The notes: generated from the letters alone by a model not told the origin. Positions 45,143-54,468 are shown, numbered from the stretch's first letter. The stretch is 64,000 nucleotides of DNA from Jeotgalibacillus sp. S-D1 (GCF_004358665.1 NZ_SMZR01000001.1:1320871-1384870); one strand, 5' to 3'. Numbers and translations are program-made.

Positions 45143-45259
45143 ATGATAAAGCTTCTTCATTCAGGTTTAAATTTAAACGAAATATTTTTACAGGGGATCG
45201 ATTTACAAAAATTCAAGCTCATTTGGCATTGTGCAGGGCTGCAACCTGCCAAAAAATAG
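45143..45259 (+). CDS. Possible small protein (38 residues)
   Basis: Begins MIKLLHSGLNLNEIFLQGID and contains LIWHCAGLQPAKK. An AGAGGG site precedes the ATG by about eight bases. The ORF lies in the gap between yhcX and bdbC on the bdbC strand. It is amphipathic, with one cysteine. No family is recognised, so the evidence is limited to the start site and an uninterrupted frame. Confidence 0.35.
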   Translation: MIKLLHSGLNLNEIFLQGIDLQKFKLIWHCAGLQPAKK

Positions 45260-45375
45260 ACAAATACTATAAATAATTTCTTTAATCTATTAAACATCTC
45301 TTGTTTTATTTTGAATTAACTTTTACAATTTTGGAGAACATTCAAAGCTTTATAAATAGGAAAAGAGGCATCAAA

Positions 45376-45807
45376 ATGAACAAGTCAATTGAAAATAAGC
45401 TATTCGCAGTATGGGCGACTTCGTTTGTTGCAGCCATGGGATCTCTTTATTTTTCCGAAATAAGGGGTTTCGAACCGTGCGAACTTTGCTGGTACCAGCG
45501 GATTTTTATGTACCCGATTGTCATTATACTTGCAGCAGCCATTATTAAGAAGGACGCAAAAGCAGCACTTTATTCGGCCATTTTATCCGGCATTGGCGGG
45601 CTGATCTCGATTTATCATTACAGCATACAGAAACTAGATTTTCTGTCAGACACAGCACCGGCATGCGGGAGAGTTCCCTGTACTGGTGAATACATCAACT
45701 TGCTTGGCTTTATTACTATTCCCTTTTTAGCCCTAACCGCATTTGTGATTATCTTCGTATTAAGCTTATCAATTCTGAAGCAACTGAAAGGAGCAGCATC
45801 ACAATGA
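45376..45807 (+). CDS. bdbC: Disulfide oxidoreductase BdbC (DsbB family)
   Basis: A 143-residue, four-helix quinone-linked oxidoreductase that reoxidises a thiol-disulfide partner at the outer face of the membrane. Redox pairs are CELC in the first extracytoplasmic loop and CGRVPC in the second, as in the DsbB family. An AGAGG site precedes ATG 45376. Its stop overlaps the start of the following thioredoxin-like gene (ATGA), consistent with a BdbC-BdbD-type pair. Confidence 0.9.
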   Translation: MNKSIENKLFAVWATSFVAAMGSLYFSEIRGFEPCELCWYQRIFMYPIVIILAAAIIKKDAKAALYSAILSGIGGLISIYHYSIQKLDFLSDTAPACGRVPCTGEYINLLGFITIPFLALTAFVIIFVLSLSILKQLKGAASQ

Positions 45808-46271
45808 AAAAAATACTGATATTTGCAGCTGTTATTGTCGTGATCTTTGGAGCAATTGCTATTATTACGAACATGCAAAACGAATCAAAAACAGAGGGAA
45901 ATCCTTACGGCAAAGAAGATCTTCACCCTTCCACAGTCGAACTGCTGGATGATCCCAATTATGAAAATCAGATCCTCCCTGATGATCTGGAGGCGAAGAT
46001 AGAAAGCGGCGAACCAACCACCGTATACTTTTTCGCCCCGGATTGCCAGCACTGCTTAAAAACGACGCCAATGCTTTCCCCCTTAGCGGAAGACATGGAT
46101 GTCGATATGGTGAAAATGAATCTTAGAGAATTTGATGTTTGGGATCAATACAATATTCAATCCACCCCTACACTTGTTCATTTTGAAGATGGAAAAGCGG
46201 TAGACGGCATTGTTGGATCAGCAAGTGAAAGCGACTACGAAGATTTCTTTAATCGGAATGTGAAACAATAA
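45804..46271 (+). CDS. Membrane-anchored thioredoxin-like protein (probable BdbC partner)
   Basis: A 155-residue protein with an uncleaved or signal-anchor helix (about 4-22) and a thioredoxin fold carrying a CxxC motif CQHC in FFAPDCQHCLKTTP. cis-Pro lies in IQSTPTLVHF. AAAGGAGCAGCATCACA precedes the ATG, which overlaps the bdbC stop. It probably introduces or isomerises disulfides in exported proteins. It is shorter than BdbD, closer to BdbA/thioredoxin-like partners. Confidence 0.85.
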   Translation: MKKILIFAAVIVVIFGAIAIITNMQNESKTEGNPYGKEDLHPSTVELLDDPNYENQILPDDLEAKIESGEPTTVYFFAPDCQHCLKTTPMLSPLAEDMDVDMVKMNLREFDVWDQYNIQSTPTLVHFEDGKAVDGIVGSASESDYEDFFNRNVKQ

Positions 46272-46275
46272 ATAA

Positions 46276-46314
46276 AGAAAAACCTCTTCATTAAACTGAA
46301 GAGGTTTTTTTCAA
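46276..46314 (+). terminator. Terminator of the bdbC operon
   Basis: AAAACCTCTTC and GAAGAGGTTTT around ATTAAACT, with T7. Confidence 0.9.
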
Positions 46315-46332
46315 AAGTAAAGGAGCGGCCAC

Positions 46333-47226
46333 ATGAGTAAAAATGCATTTTCTATTACCGTCACTGAATCGCTGGCAGGCCAAACCATTGAACAGGCGCT
46401 TAAGGAACAATGGGGGTTTAGCAAAAAACTGATCCATCAATGGCGCATGGATAAGGCGATTGATTTAAATGGAAGCTTAACACAGTGGAAAGCTACCCTG
46501 GCTGAAGGGGATAAGGTCACAATTAGGCTCTCCGGCGATGCTCCCACCTATAAGCCTGCTGATTTGGCTATCAAGCCATTATTTGAAGATGAGCATCTGC
46601 TTATTATTAATAAACCAGCCGGCATTGACACCCATCCGAATGATCTCTCATCGGATAATACACTGGTCAATGGAGCAGTCCATTATTTAATGCAAAAAGG
46701 TCATTCCGGTTATGCTCAGCCCATTCACAGGCTGGACCGGGATACAACAGGGGCCATTCTGCTTGCCAAGCATTCTGCTGTCAAGCCCTTGCTCGACCGC
46801 ATGCTGGAACAGCGTTTAATTAAGAGAACGTACTGGGCGCTTGCAGAAGGTCATGTGAAAAAAAAGTCCGGGTCAATAAATGAACCCATCGGAAATGACA
46901 GACACCATAATACACGAAAAAGAGTGTCACCCAGTGGTCAGCGTGCAGTTACTCACTTTAAAACCATAACGCATTTAAAAAATCAGCCTTTATCATGGCT
47001 CGAGCTGCAGCTTGATACCGGCCGCACCCACCAAATTCGTGTGCATTTATCTTATATGGGACACCCTTTGGCTGGCGACGTTTTGTATGGCGGCAAAAAA
47101 ACAACGAAGCACTCTGTGCAGGCACTTCATGCTGTGAGCATCTCATTGAAGCATCCTTTTACAAATGAGGAGCTGACGGTTGTTGCACCTGACAGCCATG
47201 ATCCCCCAAGATTTCGTTCAAATTAA
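46333..47226 (+). CDS. yhcT: RluA-family RNA pseudouridine synthase YhcT
   Basis: A 297-residue pseudouridine synthase. It has an N-terminal S4-like domain (about 10-75) and a catalytic domain with the aspartate in HRLDRDTTG (about residue 138), plus the RTHQIRVHLSYMGHPL motif. The target RNA position is not known for YhcT. AAAGGAGCGGCCAC precedes the ATG. It has terminators on both sides, so it is probably monocistronic. Confidence 0.92.
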   Translation: MSKNAFSITVTESLAGQTIEQALKEQWGFSKKLIHQWRMDKAIDLNGSLTQWKATLAEGDKVTIRLSGDAPTYKPADLAIKPLFEDEHLLIINKPAGIDTHPNDLSSDNTLVNGAVHYLMQKGHSGYAQPIHRLDRDTTGAILLAKHSAVKPLLDRMLEQRLIKRTYWALAEGHVKKKSGSINEPIGNDRHHNTRKRVSPSGQRAVTHFKTITHLKNQPLSWLELQLDTGRTHQIRVHLSYMGHPLAGDVLYGGKKTTKHSVQALHAVSISLKHPFTNEELTVVAPDSHDPPRFRSN

Positions 47227-47275
47227 AAAAGCCGCTGCTAATTCCGGGTTAATGGAATGAACGGCGGCTTTGCCA
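47225..47275 (+). terminator. yhcT terminator
   Basis: AAAGCCGC and GCGGCTTT arms, with an internal ATTCC/GGAAT pairing, form an imperfect hairpin immediately after the stop. Confidence 0.7.
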
Positions 47276-47327
47276 ATAAATCACCAGATTTTCAGTGACC
47301 CGATTGCTGCCCTGGTACTTTTACGGG

Positions 47328-47939
47328 TTATCTTGATCCAGCCAGTACCCAGGATGCAATTTCAAGTGTTCGTCTGGTCTGGTGCTTAACTGCTTCTTCT
47401 ACATCCTCCTGCATATTTCCATCCTGATCGACCGTTACACTTGTGCCGTACGGATTACCTCCAGATGAAAAGGCCACTGGATCCGTATAGCCTGGCGCTG
47501 CAATAATCGCCCCCCAGTGCATCAGGGTTGTGTAAAGTGAAAGAATCGTTGACTCCTGTCCTCCGTGAGGGTTTTGAGCAGAGCTCATCGCACTGACAAC
47601 CTTATTGGAAAGTTTGTTTTTAAACCAAAGACCGCCCGTTGTATCAATAAATGATCTCAACTGTGCCGGAATGCTACCGTATCTGGTCGGGGCACTGAAG
47701 ATAATGGCATCAGCCCACTCCAGATCATGCAAGGTGACAATCGGGACATCCTTCGTATCCTCGTAATGTTCCTTCCATGCCGGGTTGCCGGCGATTGCTT
47801 CCTGTGGTGCTGTTTCCTCCGCCTTCAAAACCTTTACTTCAGCCCCTGCTTCTCTTGCTGCTGCTTCCGCCCATTTCGCCATCTTGTAATTGGTGCCTGT
47901 AGAGCTGTAATAAATAACCGCTAATTTAGTATTTGACAT
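47328..47939 (-). CDS. wrbA: NAD(P)H:quinone oxidoreductase WrbA
   Basis: A 203-residue flavodoxin-like enzyme that reduces quinones by two electrons. The FMN loop is YYSSTGTNYKMAKW, with PTRYGSIPAQLRSFID and SSAQNPHGGQESTILS (the WrbA-specific insertion) following. TTAAGGGAGAGATG precedes the ATG. It is divergent from a second flavodoxin-fold gene, suggesting a shared detoxification response, though no operator is convincingly seen between them. Confidence 0.93.
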   Translation of the reverse strand: MSNTKLAVIYYSSTGTNYKMAKWAEAAAREAGAEVKVLKAEETAPQEAIAGNPAWKEHYEDTKDVPIVTLHDLEWADAIIFSAPTRYGSIPAQLRSFIDTTGGLWFKNKLSNKVVSAMSSAQNPHGGQESTILSLYTTLMHWGAIIAAPGYTDPVAFSSGGNPYGTSVTVDQDGNMQEDVEEAVKHQTRRTLEIASWVLAGSR

Positions 47940-48180
47940 ACGCGCATCTCTCCCTTAAGTTTATAAAACTAATACATTTACATATTCTGAATAAACTGCA
48001 TACCATTTTATATTGCCCTGAATTAAGAATATTTAAACAAAAGATAGTTTTCATCTGATCGTGATGGTATTTCCCCTTTTGGGTTATACGAGGCACATAT
48101 CCGGGCGAAAGATGCATAGAATAAAAGAATTTGTATCTTATTAGATGTTCATTACTAAACGTAAAGGCAGGGGAAATTAT

Positions 48181-48714
48181 ATGTTATTAATTATAAGCGG
48201 CAGCTCTAGAGAAAACGGCAATACGGAGTTTCTTGCAAAGGAAGCAGCGAAGGCGTACGACGGAGAAGTAGAGTGGATTCATTTACGAAATCAATCCATT
48301 TTGCAAATCGTGGATGAAAGACATACGGCAAATGGTTTTACTTCAGTTGAAGATGATCATCGGGATCTGATTAAAAAGATGGTTAAGGCGGATAGCATTT
48401 TGTTTGCTACACCTGTTTACTGGTATGGAATGAGCGGTTATATGAAGACCTTTGTAGATCGCTGGTCACAGGCGCTGAGAGATCCGGAATTAAATTTTAA
48501 AGAAGAAATGAAAAACAAACCGGCTTATGTTATCACCTGCGGCGGAGATAAAGTAAATCTAAAAGCACTTCCTCTAATCCAGCAATTTCAACTTATTTTC
48601 GAATTTATGGGGATGGATTTTAAGAACTATTTTATTGGAGAAGCAAGAAAACCGGGTGATATGGCAAAAGAAGCTGTTCAGCTAAATCAAATGGCCCATT
48701 TCTTCAAAAAATAA
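48181..48714 (+). CDS. NAD(P)H-dependent FMN reductase, YwqN-like
   Basis: A 177-residue flavodoxin-fold oxidoreductase. The N-terminal phosphate loop is SGSSRENGNTEFLA, followed by ATPVYWYGMSGYMKTFVDRW, typical of NADPH-dependent FMN reductase/YwqN families. The substrate is probably quinones or an iron-chelate reductase role; it cannot be decided. AGGGGAAATTAT precedes ATG 48181. It is divergent from wrbA with a 240-base gap. Confidence 0.85.
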   Translation: MLLIISGSSRENGNTEFLAKEAAKAYDGEVEWIHLRNQSILQIVDERHTANGFTSVEDDHRDLIKKMVKADSILFATPVYWYGMSGYMKTFVDRWSQALRDPELNFKEEMKNKPAYVITCGGDKVNLKALPLIQQFQLIFEFMGMDFKNYFIGEARKPGDMAKEAVQLNQMAHFFKK

Positions 48715-48729
48715 AAAATAGACAATAAA

Positions 48730-48763
48730 CATGCCCCGGATAATTATCCGGGGTTTTTTTGTG
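48730..48763 (+). terminator. Intrinsic terminator
   Basis: CCCCGGATAA and TTATCCGGGG form a nearly loop-less palindrome followed by T7. Confidence 0.9.
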
Positions 48764-48918
48764 GAATCGACTAAAATATGCTTTCCAAAATGGCCGGCGG
48801 CGCCTTCCTCTGCAATGAACCTATGATTAGAATTATTATGGAAAAGGAAACATTTATGTAAAGAAAAAAAGCTAGTTCCAAATATCAAGCTGACCTTCTA
48901 TGTTAAAAGGACAATCTC

Positions 48919-48969
48919 TTGACTATGCTGAATTTCTATACTATATTAAACACTGCTTACTAAAAGTAA
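48919..48969 (+). promoter_or_regulatory. SigA promoter with overlapping TTACT-AAA-AGTAA operator
   Basis: TTGACT (48919-48924), a 17-base spacer and TATATT (48942-48947) form a good promoter. The palindrome TTACTAAAAGTAA (48957-48969) lies at about the transcription start, a repressor position. The half-sites recall TACT/AGTA boxes of YodB-type redox regulators, but the spacing differs. Confidence 0.55.
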
Positions 48970-49009
48970 CTAACCTATAATCAATTGTACTTATAAGGAG
49001 GAAAAATAG

Positions 49010-49636
49010 ATGTCTATTACAACTCAAGAGCAAAATGTACTTTCTGTTATGCAGGAACGCCGTGCAACAAAGCAATATGATGCCAATGCAGAGATGTCGC
49101 GTGAAGAACTTATGGAATTACTGGAAATTACAGGGCAGGCTCCATCCGCCTGGAACCTTCAGCACTGGCAATTCCTTGCTTTTCATAATAAGGAATCGCA
49201 AGAGCGTCTGCTGCCGATCGCTTACAATCAGCAGCAAATTGTAGAAGCCTCTGCAGTAATTGCCATCTTAGGTGATGTACGGGCAAATGAAAACGTAGAC
49301 CCGGTATTTGACCCGGCTGTTGAAGCTGGTCATATGTCTGAGGAAATTAAACAAGCACTGAACGGCCAAATACAAGGCGCTTATGAAAATGAACAATTTT
49401 CCCGTGATGCAGCTTTTACAAACGCTTCATTGGCAGCAATGCAGTTTATGCTGGCAGCAAAAGCAAAAGGCTGGGACACATGCCCGATTGGCGGATTTAA
49501 TGCAACACAGCTGGTTGAGGAGTTCGATATTTCAGACCGTTACATTCCGGTTATGCTGATCACAGTCGGCAAAGGCTCAAAAGATGCCCGCCCTGCAGGC
49601 AGATTGGATATTAATGATTTAGTTTCATTTGTATAA
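49010..49636 (+). CDS. Nitroreductase family protein, YdgI/YodC-like
   Basis: A 208-residue FMN-dependent nitroreductase with FMN-phosphate contact residues in RRATKQY, LQHWQF and the C-terminal GGFNATQL region. It probably reduces nitro-aromatics and quinones with NAD(P)H. GGAGGAAAAATAG precedes the ATG. A promoter with an operator-like palindrome is found upstream, and a terminator directly downstream, so it is a single-gene unit. Confidence 0.9.
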   Translation: MSITTQEQNVLSVMQERRATKQYDANAEMSREELMELLEITGQAPSAWNLQHWQFLAFHNKESQERLLPIAYNQQQIVEASAVIAILGDVRANENVDPVFDPAVEAGHMSEEIKQALNGQIQGAYENEQFSRDAAFTNASLAAMQFMLAAKAKGWDTCPIGGFNATQLVEEFDISDRYIPVMLITVGKGSKDARPAGRLDINDLVSFV

Positions 49637-49643
49637 AAAAATA

Positions 49644-49681
49644 AAAACAGCGTGAGGAGCATTCCTCACGCTGTTTTTTGT
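49644..49681. terminator. Terminator between nitroreductase and rocB-like genes
   Basis: AACAGCGTGAGGA and TCCTCACGCTGTT with a short loop and T6; it serves both convergent genes. Confidence 0.9.
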
Positions 49682-49695
49682 ATGAAGCTATTCCC

Positions 49696-51354
49696 TTATG
49701 TTCGATTTTTTTCTGTGGTTAAGTCCAGAGCAAAGTCTTTAATCAGCCCTGGAAGCACGTGGAAGGTATACGGTTTATACACCCTCTCCGTCCATTTATG
49801 ACCGTCCCGTCCATATACACCGATATTGATAGATGGGATATTAACGCTGCGGATTAAATCCAGCGGCAGAGGATAAATATCGTTCATCCGTGGCATATTT
49901 TGCCTCAGGACATCCACTTCCGCCTCGGTCTCATGCAAGGAAAGATAGCTTCCATCTGCAAGGTAAGGGAAAAAGCGTTTGGTTAAAAATGTTTCTTTTG
50001 TTTTATCTGAGACAATTTTCAACCGTTTACTGAGCTTTTGTTTTATTTCCGTGCCAAATTCATACTGGTCATTTAAATAATTATGCGGTAAAAACGGCGG
50101 TGCAAAAAACAGGATCACTCTTGGCGTCTTATCCGGATCAAGCTGCTGAAGAGCTTCCACCAAAGCAAAGGACGTTTCTCTGCGATCCTTCCCCTTCCAC
50201 TTTTCAACCACTTCATCAAGCACCTGATCAACAGGCAGTCCCATATCTCTCAGTTTCTCTTTAAGTTCATCAAACGTGCATACTTCCATATCCCACTTCC
50301 ATTTACTTGGCGGGAAACCGTGTCTTTGTCTATGTTCATCATAACGCTGTTCACTTTGCTGCTTTAATTCCTCTACCGTATTCAACGTGATGGCACGCAA
50401 TTTATCCATTACATCTTTGGCCGTTTGCTCAAACACAAAGTAGTTAAAATACAGCCTTGCGCTGACAGCGGTCTGAACATTGTAATCATGCTTATCTTCC
50501 TTAAAGTATAAACAGGCAGGAGGCAAAACGTATTCTCCTTCGAGCTCTTCAGTCAGATTAAGATTTTGATTGATTTTCCGGTTGATTTCGGACCCCACCA
50601 AAGTTGGATCAATCGCTGTCAGCACATCCCCTACATGAGCTTCACGGCCGTATATATAAAAAGAAGGAAGCACTTTACCAGCCGCTCCAGTGTAAATGTA
50701 TTTTATTTCGTCCTTATCATGCATGGGTGCAATAAAATCATTGTTAATGGCTGCTACATACTGCAGTCCCTCCGTTTTCAATCTTTCTAATTCCAAAAGA
50801 GCTGCGAGCATGCCCGCATGTTCACTTTCTTCATCAGGATTAAACAAAAATAACATCGTACCGTCTAATGCAGTCTTTTGCTCCGATAACTCCAGGAGAT
50901 TAGTTAAATGGATGGCTGCACCGCTTTGCATATCAAGAGATCCACGGCCAAACAGCCAATCCCCAGTGAGTGCCTGCTCCTTTACTAAATCATCCCCGTT
51001 GTAAGTCGAAAAATAGGCTTCCAGTGCATCAGGATCATGGGCGATAGACTGAAGCATCCCAAAGTCATCTGTACCCACTGTATCAATATGGCTGTGGAAC
51101 AGAACTGTTTTTGCCTGAGCGCCCGATACGATGGCCCAGACATTTTTACGGCTATAAGGATCGTTGGGTATTTCCTGTACCCAGACAGCTTCAGGATTTT
51201 CTTTAAAGTATGGAAACGATTTAATAATTGAATAAATGAGTTCAGCTTTCTCTGACTCCCCGCTTGTGCCTGTATAGCTTTTTGCTGCAATTAAACAGCG
51301 GGTCAGCCACTCTGCCTGCTCTGCAGCTGTTTTACCCTTGAGATCTTTGTACAT
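49696..51354 (-). CDS. rocB: M20-family metallopeptidase-like protein RocB
   Basis: A 552-residue protein related to B. subtilis RocB of arginine degradation, with the M20 fold. Metal-site elements are visible: FHSHIDTVG (histidine and aspartate), SLDMQSGAAI (second aspartate) and NPDEESEHAG (glutamate pair). The exact reaction of RocB is unproven; deacylase or dipeptidase activity is likely. I chose ATG 51354 with GAAGGATGTCTT upstream. No other roc genes lie here, so its regulation by RocR/AhrC is unknown. Confidence 0.85.
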   Translation of the reverse strand: MYKDLKGKTAAEQAEWLTRCLIAAKSYTGTSGESEKAELIYSIIKSFPYFKENPEAVWVQEIPNDPYSRKNVWAIVSGAQAKTVLFHSHIDTVGTDDFGMLQSIAHDPDALEAYFSTYNGDDLVKEQALTGDWLFGRGSLDMQSGAAIHLTNLLELSEQKTALDGTMLFLFNPDEESEHAGMLAALLELERLKTEGLQYVAAINNDFIAPMHDKDEIKYIYTGAAGKVLPSFYIYGREAHVGDVLTAIDPTLVGSEINRKINQNLNLTEELEGEYVLPPACLYFKEDKHDYNVQTAVSARLYFNYFVFEQTAKDVMDKLRAITLNTVEELKQQSEQRYDEHRQRHGFPPSKWKWDMEVCTFDELKEKLRDMGLPVDQVLDEVVEKWKGKDRRETSFALVEALQQLDPDKTPRVILFFAPPFLPHNYLNDQYEFGTEIKQKLSKRLKIVSDKTKETFLTKRFFPYLADGSYLSLHETEAEVDVLRQNMPRMNDIYPLPLDLIRSVNIPSINIGVYGRDGHKWTERVYKPYTFHVLPGLIKDFALDLTTEKNRT

Positions 51355-51499
51355 AAGACATCCTTCTTTCAATAAGAATAATTATTTAACTGCCTATCCT
51401 CATCTTAACGAATCGTTAGAAAATTGCAACGTTAAGAAATATTCATATTCATGAATTTCCTTTATCTTTTTCGAAAAAAGGGTTGTATTCAGTATCAAA

Positions 51500-51538
51500 A
51501 ACGAATATTATTGGTTTTGTGATTTTTTATTGTTCGTA
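51500..51538 (+). promoter_or_regulatory. Candidate PurR box pair upstream of the purine permease
   Basis: ACGAATATT (51501-51509) and ATTGTTCGT (51529-51537) form an inverted pair separated by 19 bases. They resemble the CGAA-type PurBox of bacilli (AWWWCGAACWWT); one half has a mismatch (CGAAT for CGAAC). PurR control of NCS2 permeases is established in B. subtilis. Confidence 0.45.
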
Positions 51539-51562
51539 TTTTTTCCAAGGGGATGACAATGT

Positions 51563-52867
51563 ATGTTTCGATTTAACTTAAAAGATAACCAAACAACCGT
51601 CAAGACGGAGATTATGGCTGGATTCACCACTTTCATGACTATGGTTTATATTGTAGTCGTTAACCCTATTATTTTATCAAGCGCAGGTGTCCCGTTTGAT
51701 CAAGTATTCCTGGCAACGATTATCGCCACCGTCATTGGAACACTCTGGATGGCCCTTTGCGCAAATTATCCAATCGCTATCGCACCCGGAATGGGATTAA
51801 ATGCATACTTTGCCTTTTCTGTCGTTGGAGCCAATCCCAATATAACGTATGAAATAGCGTTTGCCGCAGTTTTCGTTTCCGGCGTCTTATTTACCATTCT
51901 TTCTCTGACACCTTTCCGAAAAAAACTGATCGAAGCAATCCCATCCAATCTAAAGCATGGGATTACAGCAGGAATCGGTTTGTTTATCGCTTTCATTGGC
52001 ATGCGATTGACCGGCATTATCGTAGCGCACCCTGACAATTTAGTGGCTCTTGGCGACCTTCATTCTGCACCGGTTATCCTTGCGTTTTCGGGGCTAGCCA
52101 TCACGCTGATCTTAATGGTTCTTCGCGTAAATGGTGCTTTATTTTTAGGAATGCTGATAACAGGTGCAATCGCCTACTTTACCAACCAGCTTTCTTTTGA
52201 CGGCATTATGGCATTTCCAAGCATGCCTGAAGGGTTTATTGTCTCAAATCCCATTAGTGCAATTGAAGACGTAATCCAATATGGATTATACGCAGTAGTA
52301 TTTTCTTTTCTGCTGGTCACAATCTTTGATACAACTGGAACAATGATCGGGGTTGCGCAGCAGGCAGGCCTCATGAAAGGCAAATCAATGCCAAGAGCAA
52401 GACAGGCGCTGTTAGCCGATTCAATTGCCACTACAGCAGGTGCAATGGTCGGAACAAGCCCAACGTCTGCTTATATCGAATCTTCAGCAGGAGTAGCTGC
52501 CGGAGGACGGACGGGACTGACCACCTTAACCGTTTCATTTCTTTTTATTCTGGCTGCTTTTTTCGGTCCGTTAGTAAGTGCTGTTTCAGGTGTGTCGGCT
52601 ATTACTGCACCCGCATTAATCATTGTCGGAAGCTTGATGATGGGCAGTATTGCTAAAATTGACTGGGATGAATTAGATGAAGCTTTCCCGGCGTTTCTCA
52701 TCATTCTGAGCATGCCGCTGACATCAAGTATCGCGACTGGTATCGCACTTGGATTTATTTCGTACCCAATCCTAAAAATCTTCCGCGGAAAATGGAAAGA
52801 AGTTCATATACTTGTCTACATCTTTGCAGTATTATTCGCTTATCAGCTGGTATTTCTGCCCCATTAA
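51563..52867 (+). CDS. NCS2-family purine permease (guanine/hypoxanthine, PbuG/PbuO-like)
   Basis: A 434-residue proton-coupled nucleobase transporter of the AzgA-like NCS2 branch. Helices include the GFTTFMTMVYIVVVNPIIL start, the APGMGLNAYFAF motif and the conserved FDTTGTMIG and GTSPTSAYIESSAGVAAGGR motifs that line the substrate site. This branch imports guanine, hypoxanthine or adenine. AAGGGGATGAC lies upstream at a rather long distance. Likely PurR-controlled (see boxes). No purine riboswitch was seen upstream. Confidence 0.9.
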   Translation: MFRFNLKDNQTTVKTEIMAGFTTFMTMVYIVVVNPIILSSAGVPFDQVFLATIIATVIGTLWMALCANYPIAIAPGMGLNAYFAFSVVGANPNITYEIAFAAVFVSGVLFTILSLTPFRKKLIEAIPSNLKHGITAGIGLFIAFIGMRLTGIIVAHPDNLVALGDLHSAPVILAFSGLAITLILMVLRVNGALFLGMLITGAIAYFTNQLSFDGIMAFPSMPEGFIVSNPISAIEDVIQYGLYAVVFSFLLVTIFDTTGTMIGVAQQAGLMKGKSMPRARQALLADSIATTAGAMVGTSPTSAYIESSAGVAAGGRTGLTTLTVSFLFILAAFFGPLVSAVSGVSAITAPALIIVGSLMMGSIAKIDWDELDEAFPAFLIILSMPLTSSIATGIALGFISYPILKIFRGKWKEVHILVYIFAVLFAYQLVFLPH

Positions 52868-52929
52868 TCCTAACCCGTGCTGCAGAAGCTGTTTTGCAGT
52901 TGCCAGGGAGCAGATAACCCATATAAGAA

Positions 52930-52982
52930 TGAGGCTCAATTCACATAACGCCAAAAGTTATGTGAATTGAGCCTATTTTAAT
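52930..52982 (+). terminator. Long perfect hairpin after the purine permease
   Basis: AGGCTCAATTCACATAAC pairs perfectly with GTTATGTGAATTGAGCCT (18 bp) over a seven-base loop, then ATTTTAATT. The stem is longer than needed for termination. Confidence 0.8.
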
Positions 52983-53079
52983 TCCAAACCGGTTAGAAGA
53001 ATTGAGACACATTTGTCCCAATCTCATTTTTTATCTTTTGGTAGCAGATCACTCGCTGCTCTCTCCCCAATGAAAAAAA

Positions 53080-53109
53080 GCCGAAGAACTTTCCCCTCCC
53101 CCGGCTTTA
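53080..53109 (-). terminator. yhbH terminator
   Basis: On the minus strand AAAGCCGG and CGGCTTT enclose a purine-rich loop and are followed by T7. Confidence 0.7.
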
Positions 53110-53123
53110 ACTGGCTATTTTAG

Positions 53124-54272
53124 TTATGTTTCTTCTTTTAGAAAGTGCTTCAATGCAAAGAATACATCCGACTTTCTTCTTAAAATAAAATACCTCAGTT
53201 CGTCCTCAGGAATGTTTTTGTAAATAGACATGAGAGAGGACTGACGCTGATATTGGTTAACCTCTCCGTATCCAAACAGATTACATAATCGGGACAATTC
53301 TTCAATAAGAGGCAGACACCGTTGATTATCAGAGGTTAAGTTATCACCATCAGAAAAATGAAAGGCATAAATATTATAGCGCTGAACGGGGTATTCATTT
53401 TGAATTAATTCCAATGCTTTACGATAAGCGGATGAACAAATTGTTCCTCCGCTCTCCCCTTTGGAGAAGAATGTTTCTTCTTCCACTTCTTTTGCTTCGG
53501 TGTGATGGGCAATAAAACGCAGTTCCACATGATCATACTTGTACTTTAAAAAGCGGGTGAGCCAGAAGAAAAAGCTTCGGGCTACATATTTTTCAAATGC
53601 TCCCATTGATCCGCTTGTATCCATCAAAGCTAGTACTACCGCTTTAGTTTCCCGTTCAATTGATTCATTCCATGTTCTAAAACGTAAATCTTCAGGTAAA
53701 ATCGGATTGAACGCCGGTGCTCCTGACATCGCATTTCTTTTAAAGGCACTCATCATTGTTTTCTTCTTGTCAATGTTTCCTGTAAGCCCTTTGTTTCGGA
53801 TATCATTAAACTCAATATCGCGCGTAATCTCAACTGACTCTTCTTTTTGTTTTAGCTTAGGCAGTGACAATTCCTTAAATAAAGCTTCTTCGATTTCCAA
53901 CAGGGAAACTTCTGCTTCGACGTAATCAACACCCGCCTGATCTCCAGCTCCTTCACCCTGCCCCTGGCCTGGTTCAGGCTTGCCTTTGGCGATTAAATCT
54001 CCAACCTGACTGTCTCCGCTTCCCTGCCCTACATGCTTTTTCTTGTCGTAGTTGTACCGGATTTTGTATTCATCCAAGGATCGGATTGGAATCTTCACTA
54101 CTTGCTTGCCATCGGACATTACAATGCTTTCTTCAGAAATAAGCTCTGGCAATTGATCCTTAATAGCTTCATTCACTTTTTCCTGATGCCGCTTTTGATC
54201 ATCCTGTCCTTGTCGGTGAAGGGACCAATCTTCTTGTGATAGGATTGTGGACGACCTTTCATCCATTGTCAT
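53124..54272 (-). CDS. yhbH: Sporulation protein YhbH (DUF444)
   Basis: A 382-residue DUF444/YeaH-family protein. It has a charged, glycine/glutamine-rich N-terminal half (about 60-130, [11 protein letters not shown]) and a von Willebrand A-like domain with the MIDAS motif [10 protein letters not shown] near residue 215. yhbH is a sporulation gene in B. subtilis and is conserved next to prkA, with which it probably acts. The ATG at 54272 follows AAGGGAGAGC. An in-frame ATG 6 bases downstream is an alternative. Confidence 0.92.
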   Translation of the reverse strand: MTMDERSSTILSQEDWSLHRQGQDDQKRHQEKVNEAIKDQLPELISEESIVMSDGKQVVKIPIRSLDEYKIRYNYDKKKHVGQGSGDSQVGDLIAKGKPEPGQGQGEGAGDQAGVDYVEAEVSLLEIEEALFKELSLPKLKQKEESVEITRDIEFNDIRNKGLTGNIDKKKTMMSAFKRNAMSGAPAFNPILPEDLRFRTWNESIERETKAVVLALMDTSGSMGAFEKYVARSFFFWLTRFLKYKYDHVELRFIAHHTEAKEVEEETFFSKGESGGTICSSAYRKALELIQNEYPVQRYNIYAFHFSDGDNLTSDNQRCLPLIEELSRLCNLFGYGEVNQYQRQSSLMSIYKNIPEDELRYFILRRKSDVFFALKHFLKEET

Positions 54273-54468
54273 GGTCTGCTCTCCCTTCTTCCATTCGTAA
54301 TTCATTGTATGCGAGAGTCGATAAATATTTACAACTAAAAGTGGAAGAAGTCAGTTCTGTTCTTGAAATTGCTTAAATGATGGGATCGATGCTGTTCTAA
54401 AACTGCCTGTTTTAAAAGAATCAAAAGCTAATTAGTCAGAAAATTTAAATATTAATATTTAAAAGAAA

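Noticed and set aside
47940..48180. Shared operator between wrbA and the YwqN-like gene
   Set aside because: Only AT-rich partial palindromes are seen; nothing matches a known redox regulator box well enough to report.
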